A stretch of 64,000 nt of DNA from Arthrobacter sp. Soil782 (GCF_001428435.1 NZ_LMSO01000008.1:1-64000); one strand, 5' to 3'. Positions 43,026-51,983 are shown, counted from the stretch's first letter. The notes: generated by a model not told the origin, from the letters alone. Numbers and translations are program-made.

Positions 43026-43420
43026 GGCGCCCGCCTCTGCCCGACGATGATTCCGGCGGCAGCGGCCGATACACCGAGCGCGAGCGACAACGCGACGTAC
43101 GGCACCATCAGCGCCGGCTCGATCACCGCGGCAAGCGAAACCGCGGAGAAGGTTGTGAATGACCCAAGGAGGCCGGGCCCCAACCCCGCCCGCAACTCCC
43201 GCGGCCCGCGGGTTCCTGCCCAGCGCGCGGTCAGCCAGCCAAGCAGGAAACTTCCACCCGCATTGATCGCGAGCGTGGTCCAGGGGAACGCGCCGGGCGG
43301 CTCGGGAAAGAGCAGGCCGAGCAGATATCGTGCCTCGGTTCCTGCGAAGCCTCCCATGGCGACGGCGGCCCATACCTTCCAGCCGAGAGGTGCAGGAAGG
43401 GCATCCGGTTGAGCGGTCAT
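43022..43420 (-). CDS. crcB: Fluoride channel subunit CrcB (copy 1)
   Basis: 132 residues with four helices (VWAAVAMGGFAGTEARYLLG, TLAINAGGSFLLGWLTARWA, LGSFTTFSAVSLAAVIEP). It overlaps the MntR-type gene by four bases upstream and the second crcB downstream. Both subunits keep the Phe and Thr-Thr-Phe residues that line the Fluc pore. Confidence 0.9.
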   Translation of the reverse strand: MTAQPDALPAPLGWKVWAAVAMGGFAGTEARYLLGLLFPEPPGAFPWTTLAINAGGSFLLGWLTARWAGTRGPRELRAGLGPGLLGSFTTFSAVSLAAVIEPALMVPYVALSLALGVSAAAAGIIVGQRRAP

Positions 43421-44142
43421 GGCACCAAGCTACAGCCGGCGTGTCGGCCCACTGACTCGACCCAGATGGCCCCGGTGAGTTCCTTACCGAAGCTGAAGTC
43501 CCGCGCACCGGTCCCGGTGCCGACGCGCGCCCGAAGCGGACCGCCGAAGGGAGTCCTCCCCAGTACCTCCACCGGAGAACCAATACCAATGTCTTCGGCC
43601 GCCAGGAACCTCAAGAGCTGTGGGTCCTCATCGCTGATCCGGGTAACCCGTCCGGAGTGGCCATCGTCGAAGCTGTCCAAGGGTAATGCGTCGGGAAGGG
43701 TGATCGCCCCCGCGGCCGTCGGAATCGGATCACCGTGCGGGTCAACGGAAGGGAAGCCTAGCCGGGCGTCGAGCCGGTCGATGAAGGTATCGGAGACAGT
43801 ATGCTCCAGCAGTTCCGCCTCATCATGGACTTCGTCCCAGCGGTAATCGAGATCGCGTACCAGGAACGTCTCGATCAGCCGGTGCCGCCGAACCATGGCC
43901 AGGGCCAGGCGCCGACCGTCAGCAGTGAGTTCGACGGGCCGGTACGGTGTGTGGTTCACCAGCCCGAGCTCGGCCAGTTTCCGGATCATCTCGGAGACCG
44001 ACGAGTTGGCAACCGACAGCCGGGCGGCGAGCCGCGATGATGTCACGGGCTCATCATGCCACTCAGAGAGCGCGTAGATGGTCTTCACATAGTCCTGGAC
44101 ACTTGAGGATTCGCTGCCGGGTGTGCTCACTTTCGACGCCAT
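43417..44142 (-). CDS. DtxR/MntR-family metalloregulator
   Basis: 241 residues. Winged helix: VQDYVKTIYALSEWHDEPVT, SSRLAARLSVANSSVSEMIR, KLAELGLVNHTPYRPVELTA. Dimerisation and metal-binding domain: HRLIETFLVRDLDYRWDEVH and DEAELLEHTVSD. A C-terminal FeoA/SH3-like domain is present. By position in an ABC metal-import operon it senses Mn or Zn/Fe and represses the operon. A palindrome at the first gene's start is the likely site. Confidence 0.88.
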   Translation of the reverse strand: MASKVSTPGSESSSVQDYVKTIYALSEWHDEPVTSSRLAARLSVANSSVSEMIRKLAELGLVNHTPYRPVELTADGRRLALAMVRRHRLIETFLVRDLDYRWDEVHDEAELLEHTVSDTFIDRLDARLGFPSVDPHGDPIPTAAGAITLPDALPLDSFDDGHSGRVTRISDEDPQLLRFLAAEDIGIGSPVEVLGRTPFGGPLRARVGTGTGARDFSFGKELTGAIWVESVGRHAGCSLVP

Positions 44143-44143
44143 G

Positions 44144-45022
44144 TCAGACAGCCTGCCTTGCCGGTGAACCGGCCCGCCGGCGTCGCTGTCTCAGTTGTGC
44201 GATGAGGCCAGTCCGAGGCGCCGCGATGTAGGCAACTGAAAACGCGAGTGCCTGCGCAAGTACAACTGCGGCTCCGGTTGAGATGTCGAGATAGTAGCTC
44301 GCGTAGATGCCGGAGACCGCGGCGGTCGTAGTGATCAGAACAGCGAGTATCAGCATCCGGTCAAAACTGCGTGTCAGCAAGAAAGCAGTGGCGCCAGGCG
44401 TGATCAGCATGGCCACGACGAGGATGATACCGACAGCCTGCAGCCCCACCACCACGCTGAGGGCGAGCAATCCCAACAGGAGCGCACCCAGCGCTTTGGT
44501 GTTGAGCCCGATGACGTGTGCATGCGTGCGGTCGAAGGCGAGCAGCGTCAGATCCCGCCGCTTGACCAGCACGATCACCAGGGTCAACGCACCAAGGATC
44601 AGAACCTGCCATAGCTCACCGTCCGTGACACCGAGAACGTTGCCGAAGAGGATGTGCATAAGGTCCACTTGCGAGGGCGTTCGCGAAATGATGGCCAGTC
44701 CCACGGCGAAAAGAGCGGTGAACACCACACCGATCACGGTGTCGGACTTCAGCCTGGTGGTCGACTTCACAGCTCCGATCAGCGCAACGGCACCGGCACC
44801 GAAAATGAAGGCGCCGATCGAGAACGGAACACCGACGATGTAGGCGAGCGCGACCCCGGGCAGCACTGCATGGGAAACGGCATCACCCATCAGTGACCAG
44901 CCCATCAGGATGAGCCAGCAGGATAGAACCGAGGCGACTACGGCAGCCGCCAGCGTCACCAGCAGGGCGCGGGTCAGGAACCCGTATTGCAGCGGTTCGA
45001 GGAGGAACGCGATGGGATCCAT
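44144..45022 (-). CDS. Metal ABC transporter permease (Mn/Zn type)
   Basis: 292 residues with about eight helices (LLVTLAAAVVASVLSCWLIL, GVVFTALFAVGLAIISRTPS, KALGALLLGLLALSVVVGLQ). ABC-3 family, like MntB/ZnuB/TroC. One base separates it from the MntR gene. Confidence 0.9.
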   Translation of the reverse strand: MDPIAFLLEPLQYGFLTRALLVTLAAAVVASVLSCWLILMGWSLMGDAVSHAVLPGVALAYIVGVPFSIGAFIFGAGAVALIGAVKSTTRLKSDTVIGVVFTALFAVGLAIISRTPSQVDLMHILFGNVLGVTDGELWQVLILGALTLVIVLVKRRDLTLLAFDRTHAHVIGLNTKALGALLLGLLALSVVVGLQAVGIILVVAMLITPGATAFLLTRSFDRMLILAVLITTTAAVSGIYASYYLDISTGAAVVLAQALAFSVAYIAAPRTGLIAQLRQRRRRAGSPARQAV

Positions 45023-45799
45023 CTAGGCTCCCGCCCGGGTAGGCGCCGCCGCAGAGTCAAGAGTGCCTGCAGGCCCGAACGCGCGCGCGAGGTTGGCATG
45101 GGTGAGCACATTCTCGGGGGTTCCTTCGGCAAGGATCCGTTGGTGCAGGAGGATTGCGCGGTCGCACAGTCGGGGCAGGCCGGCGAGGTCGTGGGTGGAC
45201 ACCAGCACCGTCCGGCCTTCATTCTTCAGTTCGCGGAGGAGCTCCACGAGGGTGGCCTCGCTGCCCTTGTCCACGCCTGCGAATGGTTCATCGAGGAGAA
45301 GGAGCCGGGCGTCCTGGGCGATTCCGCGGGCAACGAAGGCGCGCTTCTTCTGCCCGCCGGAGAGTTCCCCGATCTGCCGGTTGCGAAGCTCTATCAACCC
45401 GACCCGCTCCAGTGCCTCGGCCACCGCGGCGCGATCAGTCCGTGAGGGATGCCGCAACGGACCCATGTGAGCGTACCGCCCCATCATGACGACATCGGCG
45501 ACGGAGACAGGGAAGTCCCAATCCACGTCCTCGGCCTGCGGAACATAGGCCACGAGCTTGCCTTTGCGGGCTGCCGTGGACGTTCGGCCGAAGAGCGAGA
45601 GCGTTCCCTGCTGCGCCGTCACCAACCCCATGAGGCACTTGAAGAGGGTCGATTTTCCTGAGCCGTTCACCCCGATCAGTCCGCAGATTTGGGCGCGGTC
45701 AATGGTGAAGCTCACGCTGTGGAGCGCAGTCACGTCTCCATAGTGGACGCCCAAACCTTCGACGGCGATGGCCGGCTGTTCGCCGGTAGTCAGGATCAT
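45023..45799 (-). CDS. Metal ABC transporter ATPase
   Basis: 258 residues. Walker A GVNGSGKST, signature LSGGQKKRAFVARGIA, Walker B LLLLDEPFAGVD, switch His in VSTHDLAGL. Belongs to the MntA/ZnuC branch. It overlaps the binding-protein gene by four bases and abuts the permease. Confidence 0.92.
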   Translation of the reverse strand: MILTTGEQPAIAVEGLGVHYGDVTALHSVSFTIDRAQICGLIGVNGSGKSTLFKCLMGLVTAQQGTLSLFGRTSTAARKGKLVAYVPQAEDVDWDFPVSVADVVMMGRYAHMGPLRHPSRTDRAAVAEALERVGLIELRNRQIGELSGGQKKRAFVARGIAQDARLLLLDEPFAGVDKGSEATLVELLRELKNEGRTVLVSTHDLAGLPRLCDRAILLHQRILAEGTPENVLTHANLARAFGPAGTLDSAAAPTRAGA

Positions 45800-46707
45800 C
45801 GGGTCAGTCCTTCAATGATGAGGTCGATGTCGTGTTGGAGCAGGTCGAGGAACGTGGGGACCGGTCCGTTCCCCTCTGACAGCGAGTCCACATAGAGCGG
45901 ACCGGCCAATTCAGCGCCGGTGCTTCGTGCAACCTGCTGCTGCGCGGACGGATTGACGGTGGACTCGCAGAAGACTGTGGGCACGTTGTGCTTCTGAACG
46001 AAGGAGATGACGTCGCTGATCTGCCGGGGGGTTCCCTCGGTGTCGGAATTGACAGGCCAGATGAAGGCTTCTTTGATTCCGGCGTCCCGCGCGAGGTAGG
46101 AGAATGCCCCCTCACACGTGACCAGAGCCGGCGTGGCAGCGCCTGTTGTGAACGCATCCTTTAGAGCGGTCAGCATGCCCTGGAGTTCCCGCTTCAAGCC
46201 GGCGCCGTTGGCTTGGTAGTCTCCGGAATGTGCGGGATCAAGCTCTGACAGTGCCGTAACAATGTTGTCTACGTACGTTTGCGCCGCCTTCGGGGACATC
46301 CAGGCATGGGGGTTGGGCAGTCCCTGGTAATCGCCGGAACGGATGTCAACGGGTTCCACGCCTTCGGAAAGCACCACGTGCGGCGCATCGATGGACAGGA
46401 CGAAACGTTCGAACCAGCGCTCCAGGCCCAGGCCGTTGTCAAGGACGAGATCCGCGTCCTGCGCCTTGACGAGGTCTGAGGGAGTGGGGTCGTAGCCGTG
46501 GATTTCGGTTCCGATCTTGGTGATCGATTCAACCCGGATATGCTCACCTGCCACCGAGCGTGTGAGGTCCGCGAGAACGGAAAAGGTCGTCAGTACAACA
46601 GGCCGCGGGTCCTTCTGTGAACTGGTCCGCTCCACAAGTGGGGTGCCGCAGCCTGCAAGCACCAACGTTGTCAGGATGAGGAATACCTGAATCCGAAGTT
46701 TCGGCAT
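45796..46707 (-). CDS. Metal ABC transporter substrate-binding lipoprotein
   Basis: 303 residues with lipobox TLVLAGC. The cluster A-I fold has TKIGTEIHGYDPTPSDLVKA (first His), GLPNPHAWMSPKAAQTYVDN (second His), a Glu in TCEGAFSYLARDAGI, and the final Asp near SEGNGPVPTF, a metal site of the Mn/Zn type. First gene of the six-gene operon. A -10-like TATATT ends six bases before the ATG, and no RBS is seen, so the transcript may be leaderless. Confidence 0.9.
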   Translation of the reverse strand: MPKLRIQVFLILTTLVLAGCGTPLVERTSSQKDPRPVVLTTFSVLADLTRSVAGEHIRVESITKIGTEIHGYDPTPSDLVKAQDADLVLDNGLGLERWFERFVLSIDAPHVVLSEGVEPVDIRSGDYQGLPNPHAWMSPKAAQTYVDNIVTALSELDPAHSGDYQANGAGLKRELQGMLTALKDAFTTGAATPALVTCEGAFSYLARDAGIKEAFIWPVNSDTEGTPRQISDVISFVQKHNVPTVFCESTVNPSAQQQVARSTGAELAGPLYVDSLSEGNGPVPTFLDLLQHDIDLIIEGLTR

Positions 46708-46714
46708 ACCGAAA
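46699..46714 (-). promoter_or_regulatory. Palindromic operator across the start of the metal-transport operon
   Basis: TTTCGG-CATA-CCGAAA is a perfect six-base inverted repeat with a four-base centre; the ATG start codon of the binding-protein gene (46705-46707) is inside the centre. A -10-like TATATT lies just upstream on the minus strand. A metal-bound MntR dimer here would block the transcription start directly. Assignment to MntR is by context. Confidence 0.6.
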
Positions 46715-46859
46715 ATATAGCCCGATCACGCTGCTGCCGCCACTGCTCCTGTGCAGCCGGAGCCACGGCACTCGACAGGAGAGCAATCGACAGGGCATGG
46801 TGGGCCTAACGGTATGTTGCCGGCAGGGCACGGCGGGACCACTATAAGGAGGTCGGGTT

Positions 46860-47024
46860 ATGAGCGAAGAACCACAACACGAGGAAGTGCCGCGCGAGCA
46901 CTCTGAACAGCCGGCAGAGGGGGATCGCGCTCAGAATCCCGCCGACACAGGCACTCACTCACAGGACCCGGCTGAGGGTGCAGATTCCGGGCCGGAAACG
47001 AACGGGACGGACGCTGAGGGCTAA
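46860..47024 (+). CDS. Small acidic disordered protein
   Basis: A 54-residue ORF (MSEEPQHEEVPREHSEQPAE onward) with a perfect AGGAGG nine bases before the ATG. The product is nearly free of hydrophobic residues and rich in Glu, Gln, Pro, Asp, so it is likely unstructured. It ends by overlapping the convergent methyltransferase stop. Function unknown; the strong RBS is the main reason to accept it. Confidence 0.55.
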   Translation: MSEEPQHEEVPREHSEQPAEGDRAQNPADTGTHSQDPAEGADSGPETNGTDAEG

Positions 47025-47818
47025 AGCCGGCCGGCCCGCCAGCAGTAGGTAAGGTACGGCAGCTCGAGGACTGCGTCCGGCTGGTGCCCCAAGTGATCGT
47101 GCAGATACCACGACAGATTGTTTTCCACCTTGGCGCGCACACCGGCTGATGCGTTCTGGTAGTAGGTGCGGGAGCGCGCAAGTTCCACGATGTCCGAGAC
47201 CGGAAGAACCTGCGTCCATGGAACGACCCTTGACTCCGGCTCCGAAAAGCGCGGACCAAGCATAGGGCGGTAGCTTGGCCGGAAAACGTCTCCGGCATGC
47301 ATGATGCGGGAGAGTCGGTGTATCCAGGCAACGCTGACGTCCAGCTGATTCCAGACGAGAGCGAATCTTCCCCCCGGCGCCAACACACGTGCGGCCTCCT
47401 GGCTTGCCGCAGCAGGATCACACCAGTGCCAGGCCTGGGCGATTGTGAGTACATCAGCGCTCGCTGTTGCGAGTCCCGATGCCTCGGCAGTTCCCTGCAC
47501 TCTGGCTACGCGCGGGAGTTGTTGTCCGAGGACTGCAAGCATGTCCAGGGATGGGTCAACAGCTGTCACCTCCGGGCAGCGGCGGATGAGCTCCCGGGTG
47601 AACTTGCCGGTGCCGGCGCCAACGTCTGCTGCGCGCAACGCTCCGGCGGGTATGAGCCAGTCCACGCTGTCTTGGGGATAACCGGGACGCACGCGCTCGT
47701 AGCGGTCACTTTCCTGCAGGTAGCCCCGCGCCAATTCACGACGGCGGTGCTCGGCGAGGCGCGGACCTCCAACACCCATGTTGGCAACTCCTCGCATGAC
47801 GGGTACGGAACCCGTCAA
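47021..47818 (-). CDS. Class I SAM-dependent methyltransferase
   Basis: 265 residues. ALRAADVGAGTGKFTRELIR is motif I, VTAVDPSLDMLAVLGQQL motif II, ADVLTIAQAWHWCDPAAASQ motif IV. The UbiE/MenG-like fold is clear, but substrate is not. An in-frame ATG slightly downstream (VANMGVGG region) could be the start. No partner gene. Confidence 0.8.
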   Translation of the reverse strand: MTGSVPVMRGVANMGVGGPRLAEHRRRELARGYLQESDRYERVRPGYPQDSVDWLIPAGALRAADVGAGTGKFTRELIRRCPEVTAVDPSLDMLAVLGQQLPRVARVQGTAEASGLATASADVLTIAQAWHWCDPAAASQEAARVLAPGGRFALVWNQLDVSVAWIHRLSRIMHAGDVFRPSYRPMLGPRFSEPESRVVPWTQVLPVSDIVELARSRTYYQNASAGVRAKVENNLSWYLHDHLGHQPDAVLELPYLTYCWRAGRL

Positions 47819-47871
47819 TTAAAGCACCCGGTTGGAGGCAGCGTCGTGCCGAGGAAGTGCGGTCGCAGCGC

Positions 47872-49224
47872 TCAGTCGGTTGTGCAGGGCGCGGCGCCGG
47901 CAGTTCCCGGCGTGGGGGGAGCCCAGTCAGGGAAAGGGCGGGTCTCCACCGCGGGCACCCAGCGCCCGGCGTCGACCGCATAGTCAGTGCCCAGTCCATC
48001 CCGAAGAAGCGAGCGCAAACCGGTCAACAGCCTGTCGACGTCGTCCTGCCGTGATCCGAGCCCGAAACTCGCCCGCAGCGAACCCGACGGCAGGCCCAGC
48101 CGCTTCAACAGCGGATGAGCGCAAAACTTCCCGTCCCGCAGTCCAACCCCGTGTTCTGCGGACAGATATGCGGCGACCAGCCCGGCGTCGTAACCGTGGA
48201 CAGAGAAGTTCACTACGCCGATCGCATCGGTGCTGTCAGCGAAGATGCGGTGAACTGCTATGCCGGGAAGGTTGGAGAGCCCTTCCACGAGGGCATCCCG
48301 CAGCTCTGATTCATGCGCAAGCCAGGCCGGTTCATCCAACCCAGCGATGGCCTCTGTTGCCTTCGCCAGCGCAGCCGCACCGAGCACATTCGGTGACCCG
48401 CCCTCATGGCGCGCGGAACCGGTTGCCCAGGACACCGAGTCCACTTTCACAGTCTTCACTGCGCCGCCTCCGGCGAGGTGGGGCCTTCCGGAATCGAGCC
48501 AGTCGCCTCTACCGACCAGGACGCCCGCGCCGAAAGGCGCATACAGTTTGTGGCCCGAGAAGGCCGCGTAGTCGATACCGTCGCGGAGCAGATCCAACCG
48601 CCGGTGGGGAGCGAGCTGAGCCGCGTCGACGACGATCCGCGCGCCGTGCGCATGAGCCGCCGCTGCGAACCGGTCGATGGGCAGAACTTCTCCGGTGACA
48701 TTCGATGCACCGGTTACAGCAAGCAGGCTGATTTCTCCGGATGCCAATTCCTCTTCCACAGCGGCGAGGGTTTCCTCGATGGTTCCCGCGGCGACCAGCC
48801 CGCGATGGGGAAGCTGCAGCCAGGGCAGCAGATTGGCATGGTGTTCCAGGTCGAGGTAGAGAACCTCACCGTCCTCCGGCAGGCATCCAGCCAGGAGGTT
48901 CAGCGAATCGGTGGTGTTACGGGTGAAGATGACCGCATCATCTTCCCGGCCGCCGACGAAGTTCCGTACAGTCCTTCGTGCGTTCTCGTAGAGCGAGGTG
49001 GAGATCTGCGACGCGTACCCGGCGCCCCGGTGCACACTCGCATAGTAGGGAAGAACGCTCTGCACATAGTCATTGACCTGCTGCAGCGCCGGCGTTGAAG
49101 CGGCATAGTCCAGGTTGACGTAACGGACGGCAGTACCGTCAACCAGCGGCGCCTGCAGCTCAGCGCCCATCACGGACGCCAGCGGTGCAGCGGAAAGTTT
49201 GTTCTCGAGAAGTGCGTTGCTCAC
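47872..49224 (-). CDS. PLP-dependent class V aminotransferase (cysteine desulfurase-like)
   Basis: 450 residues from GTG. Cofactor Lys in YAAFSGHKLYAPFGAG, with ASNVTGEVLPIDRFAAAAHA and VDAAQLAPHRRLDLLRDGID before it. The N-terminal RYVNLDYAASTPALQQVNDY is typical of SufS/CsdA-like enzymes. The Cys needed for desulfurase action may be the one in RDGKFCAHPLL. A SAM-IV-class riboswitch in the leader ties it to sulfur amino-acid supply. Confidence 0.85.
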   Translation of the reverse strand: MSNALLENKLSAAPLASVMGAELQAPLVDGTAVRYVNLDYAASTPALQQVNDYVQSVLPYYASVHRGAGYASQISTSLYENARRTVRNFVGGREDDAVIFTRNTTDSLNLLAGCLPEDGEVLYLDLEHHANLLPWLQLPHRGLVAAGTIEETLAAVEEELASGEISLLAVTGASNVTGEVLPIDRFAAAAHAHGARIVVDAAQLAPHRRLDLLRDGIDYAAFSGHKLYAPFGAGVLVGRGDWLDSGRPHLAGGGAVKTVKVDSVSWATGSARHEGGSPNVLGAAALAKATEAIAGLDEPAWLAHESELRDALVEGLSNLPGIAVHRIFADSTDAIGVVNFSVHGYDAGLVAAYLSAEHGVGLRDGKFCAHPLLKRLGLPSGSLRASFGLGSRQDDVDRLLTGLRSLLRDGLGTDYAVDAGRWVPAVETRPFPDWAPPTPGTAGAAPCTTD

Positions 49225-49263
49225 AGTAGGTACCCCACGTAGGTTCAGGGGACCTACTTCACC

Positions 49264-49381
49264 AGGCCCCGCGCTTGCCGAACCACGTTCTGGCCCGGCC
49301 AGGTCGTCACCCGGGGCACCCCGCCGCGGAAGGAGGGTTGCCGGCCAGCAAACCGGGGTTTAACGCTGGCACTCGTGACCT
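49264..49381 (-). promoter_or_regulatory. SAM-IV-class riboswitch
   Basis: On the minus strand the leader begins GGTCACGAGTGCCAGCG, then CCCCGGTTTGCTGGCCGGCA, ACCCTCC, GCGGGGTGCCCCGGGTGACG and GACC, and ends CGGCAAGCGCGGGG. These are the conserved blocks of SAM-IV aptamers, with GGTC/GACC as the closing P1 pair and the 3' pseudoknot. Three six-base repeats at 49226-49257 (one GTAGGT and two ACCTAC on the minus strand) may form the switch helix. The aptamer lies about 40 bases before the GTG. Confidence 0.85.
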
Positions 49382-49448
49382 AGGAACAGACTAAAGCAGG
49401 CAGGGAATATCCGGTCCTTGTGTTACGCGTTGGTGTTAAGCGACCACG

Positions 49449-50273
49449 TCAGACGCCGGTACCTTCCTGAAGCAGATCGTCCAGCGAGGGGTTCAGTCGC
49501 TTCAGGACATCATTGTGAAGTGTGCTGTTGGTTGCCAGCGCGTTGCCTCCGAAGGGTCCGTCTGAGCCTTCGAGTGACGTGAAGCGACCGCCGGCTTCCG
49601 TGACGATGGGTACCAGCGCGGCCATGTCATACAGGTTCAGCTCAGGTTCGCAGGCGATGTCCACAGCGCCTTCGGCGACGAGGCAGTAGGACCAGAAGTC
49701 ACCGTAGGCGCGTGTGCGCCACACGGATTCGGTGAGCGATACGAATTCGTCAAAGTTGCCGCGCTCTTTCCAGCCGGACAGGTTCGAGTAGGAGAGCGAG
49801 GCGTCTTCCAGCCGGGATACGCTCGAAACCCGGAGCCGGCTGGCTGCCGCGAGAGACTTACCCATGAACGCACCGGTGCCCGTTGCAGCCCACCAACGCT
49901 TTCCGAGCGCGGGGGCGCTCACAACACCGACGACAGGCCGGCCCTCGTCCACCAATGCAATGAGGGTAGCCCATACCGGTACGCCGCGGACGAAGTTCTT
50001 GGTTCCGTCAATAGGATCGATGATCCAGCGCCGCGAGCCGGCGCCGCTGCTGCCGTACTCCTCACCGAGTACGGCATCGCGCGGACGCGCACGCGAGAGT
50101 TGCCCGCGGATAGCCTCTTCCGCCGATTTGTCCGCATCCGTGACCGGGGTGAAGTCCGGCTTGGTTTCGACCGCCAGATCCAGCGCCTTGAACCGGGACA
50201 TGGTCTGGTCGTCTACGGAGTCGGCCATTACATGGGCAAGGCGGAGGTCATCGTTGTAGCTCTGGAGGTTCAT
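49449..50273 (-). CDS. hisN: Histidinol-phosphatase, inositol-monophosphatase family
   Basis: 274 residues. Metal sites: [47 protein letters not shown] (the DPIDGTKNF motif), and [20 protein letters not shown]. This subgroup in actinobacteria supplies histidinol-phosphatase for histidine synthesis. Followed by the cspA region; no other his genes are in the window. Confidence 0.88.
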   Translation of the reverse strand: MNLQSYNDDLRLAHVMADSVDDQTMSRFKALDLAVETKPDFTPVTDADKSAEEAIRGQLSRARPRDAVLGEEYGSSGAGSRRWIIDPIDGTKNFVRGVPVWATLIALVDEGRPVVGVVSAPALGKRWWAATGTGAFMGKSLAAASRLRVSSVSRLEDASLSYSNLSGWKERGNFDEFVSLTESVWRTRAYGDFWSYCLVAEGAVDIACEPELNLYDMAALVPIVTEAGGRFTSLEGSDGPFGGNALATNSTLHNDVLKRLNPSLDDLLQEGTGV

Positions 50274-50400
50274 ACTTTCAACCTATATGGTCAGGGTGCA
50301 CAGATGCGGGAGGTCCCGAAGCGGACGCGCTCAACGCTGGATTACGATCGGTTCACGCACGCACAGGAACGGTGTCATTGAACGGTGTGCTGTTAAACGT

Positions 50401-50440
50401 AAGAAAGGGGACACCGGCCGAAGCCGATGTCCCCTTTCTT
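50401..50440 (-). terminator. Terminator downstream of cspA
   Basis: AAGAAAGGGGACA pairs with TGTCCCCTTTCTT over 13 bases, enclosing a four-base inner stem CGGC/GCCG. The minus strand ends in TTTCTT and a T-rich run, suiting termination of cspA. With hisN on its other side in the same orientation it also keeps the two apart. Confidence 0.85.
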
Positions 50441-50483
50441 GGAGCGCTAAATCTTGAAGCGCTGAAACTTAGAGAACTGAGAC

Positions 50484-50687
50484 TTAGAGAACGGAGATGT
50501 TCTCAGCCTGGGGGCCCTTGGGGCCCTGGGTGGTCTCGAAGCTGACCTTCTGGTTCTCCTCAAGCGAGCGGAAGCCGCCGGAGTTGATTGCGGAGAAGTG
50601 AGCGAAAACGTCAGCGCCGCCGTCGTCAGGAGCGATGAATCCAAAGCCCTTTTCAGCGTTGAACCACTTGACTGTACCTGTTGCCAT
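50484..50687 (-). CDS. cspA: Cold shock protein
   Basis: 67 residues [20 protein letters not shown] with the RNP1 (KGFGFI) and RNP2 (DVFAHFSAI) motifs of the cold-shock domain. Single-stranded RNA/DNA binding. A long leader (about 130 bases, with a CCCCGTACTTCGGGG hairpin) precedes the start, as for cold-shock mRNAs. The last four codons and stop are duplicated in tandem just after the gene. Confidence 0.95.
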   Translation of the reverse strand: MATGTVKWFNAEKGFGFIAPDDGGADVFAHFSAINSGGFRSLEENQKVSFETTQGPKGPQAENISVL

Positions 50688-50861
50688 TTTTTTATTCCTT
50701 GAGTGTGAGGATCCCCCCGTACTTCGGGGTTCCTGTCGCGGTGTTCATTTCGCCTGCAAAAAAAGCTTTCGAACTCCGGAGAGAAATCAAGGCTTAACAT
50801 TCGTGCGCAACACAACAACTCCGTTCAGTCTAGCAGGCAATCGGCGCCGTAGTCACATCAC

Positions 50862-51983
50862 TCACTGCATCCCCAGCTCCTTGGCACCCTGGGAAGGTTC
50901 GACGCCCGCCCCGAGAAGCCGGCGCAGCGAAGACAGGCGCACCGGACCGGATTCGCCGGCAGCGCCCGACGCAACCCAGCCGTCCAGCCCGCAGTTGACG
51001 GCGGCGGCATCGTGGCGGCAGCCCCGCTCGCAGTCCTCGGTGCCGGGTGCAAGATCCGGGAAGGCGGCGAGGATGCGGTCGGCCTCGACATGGGCAAGGC
51101 CGAAGGAACGAATGCCCGGAGTGTCGATAATCCACGTACCGGGTGCTGAGTCTGCGCCTTTGAGGGCATAAGCCGATGAGGAGGTATGGCGCCCTCGCCC
51201 GGTGACCGCGTTCACTCCGCCCGTCGCCCGATTGGCTCCGGTGAGCGCGTTCACCAGCGTCGACTTGCCCACGCCGGAGTGACCGAGCAGTACGCTCACT
51301 CTGCCGTCCAAAAGCTCTTTCAACTGCTCGACGGCGCCGGGCGCGAGGAGCGCTGAGGCGCCGGTAGCGGATGTGGTTTCCACCGCGTCCGGTGTGGACG
51401 CAGTCTGGCTGGTGATGATGAGCAGGTCAAGATGTTCGTAGTTCGCCAGCAGATCCGACGGATCCTTCAGGTCTGCTTTGGTGACACAGAGGAGGGGCTG
51501 AATACCGGCGTCGTAGGCGGCAACCAGCGCGCGGTCGATGAACCCCGTGCGCGGCTCCGGATTCGCCGCCGCAACCACGATCACCAGTTGGTCGGCGTTG
51601 GCAACCACAGCGCGTTCCACCGGATCGGTGTCATCCGCGCTGCGGCGAAGCAGCGTGCGTCTTTCCTGAATCCGGACCAGCCGGGCGAGAGTGTCCGGTT
51701 CACCGCTCACATCTCCCACCAGCGCCACCAGATCTCCGGCGACGACGGGGGACCGCCTGAGTTCCCGTGCCCGGGCGGCAATGACAACCCGCTCGGCGTT
51801 GGTGTCCTCATCCACAACCGCGGTATAGCGTCCGCGGTCCACCGTGATGATTCGTCCGGTCACCGCATCTTCATGAGCCGGACGGTCCTTCGTGCGTGGC
51901 CGGGAACCCTTCTTGTTCGGCCGGATCCGAACATCGGATTCATCCCAGGAAGCGGTCCCGCGGCGCGACCCGGCGGATGTCAC
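50862..51983 (-). CDS. rsgA: Ribosome small-subunit GTPase RsgA
   Basis: 373 residues from the GTG at 51983, which overlaps the aroA stop (GTGA); the longer frame up to 52025 lies in aroA. An OB fold (GRIITVDRGRYTAVVDEDTN), permuted GTPase with VTKADL (G4), LLGHSGVGKSTLVNALTG (G1), and IIDTPGIRSFGL (G3), and a C-terminal zinc site CERGCRHDAAAVNC. It matures the 30S subunit. Confidence 0.95.
   Translation of the reverse strand: MTSAGSRRGTASWDESDVRIRPNKKGSRPRTKDRPAHEDAVTGRIITVDRGRYTAVVDEDTNAERVVIAARARELRRSPVVAGDLVALVGDVSGEPDTLARLVRIQERRTLLRRSADDTDPVERAVVANADQLVIVVAAANPEPRTGFIDRALVAAYDAGIQPLLCVTKADLKDPSDLLANYEHLDLLIITSQTASTPDAVETTSATGASALLAPGAVEQLKELLDGRVSVLLGHSGVGKSTLVNALTGANRATGGVNAVTGRGRHTSSSAYALKGADSAPGTWIIDTPGIRSFGLAHVEADRILAAFPDLAPGTEDCERGCRHDAAAVNCGLDGWVASGAAGESGPVRLSSLRRLLGAGVEPSQGAKELGMQ

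Noticed and set aside
43000-43500. Fluoride riboswitch upstream of crcB
   Set aside because: There is no intergenic space: the crcB genes overlap each other and the MntR-type gene.
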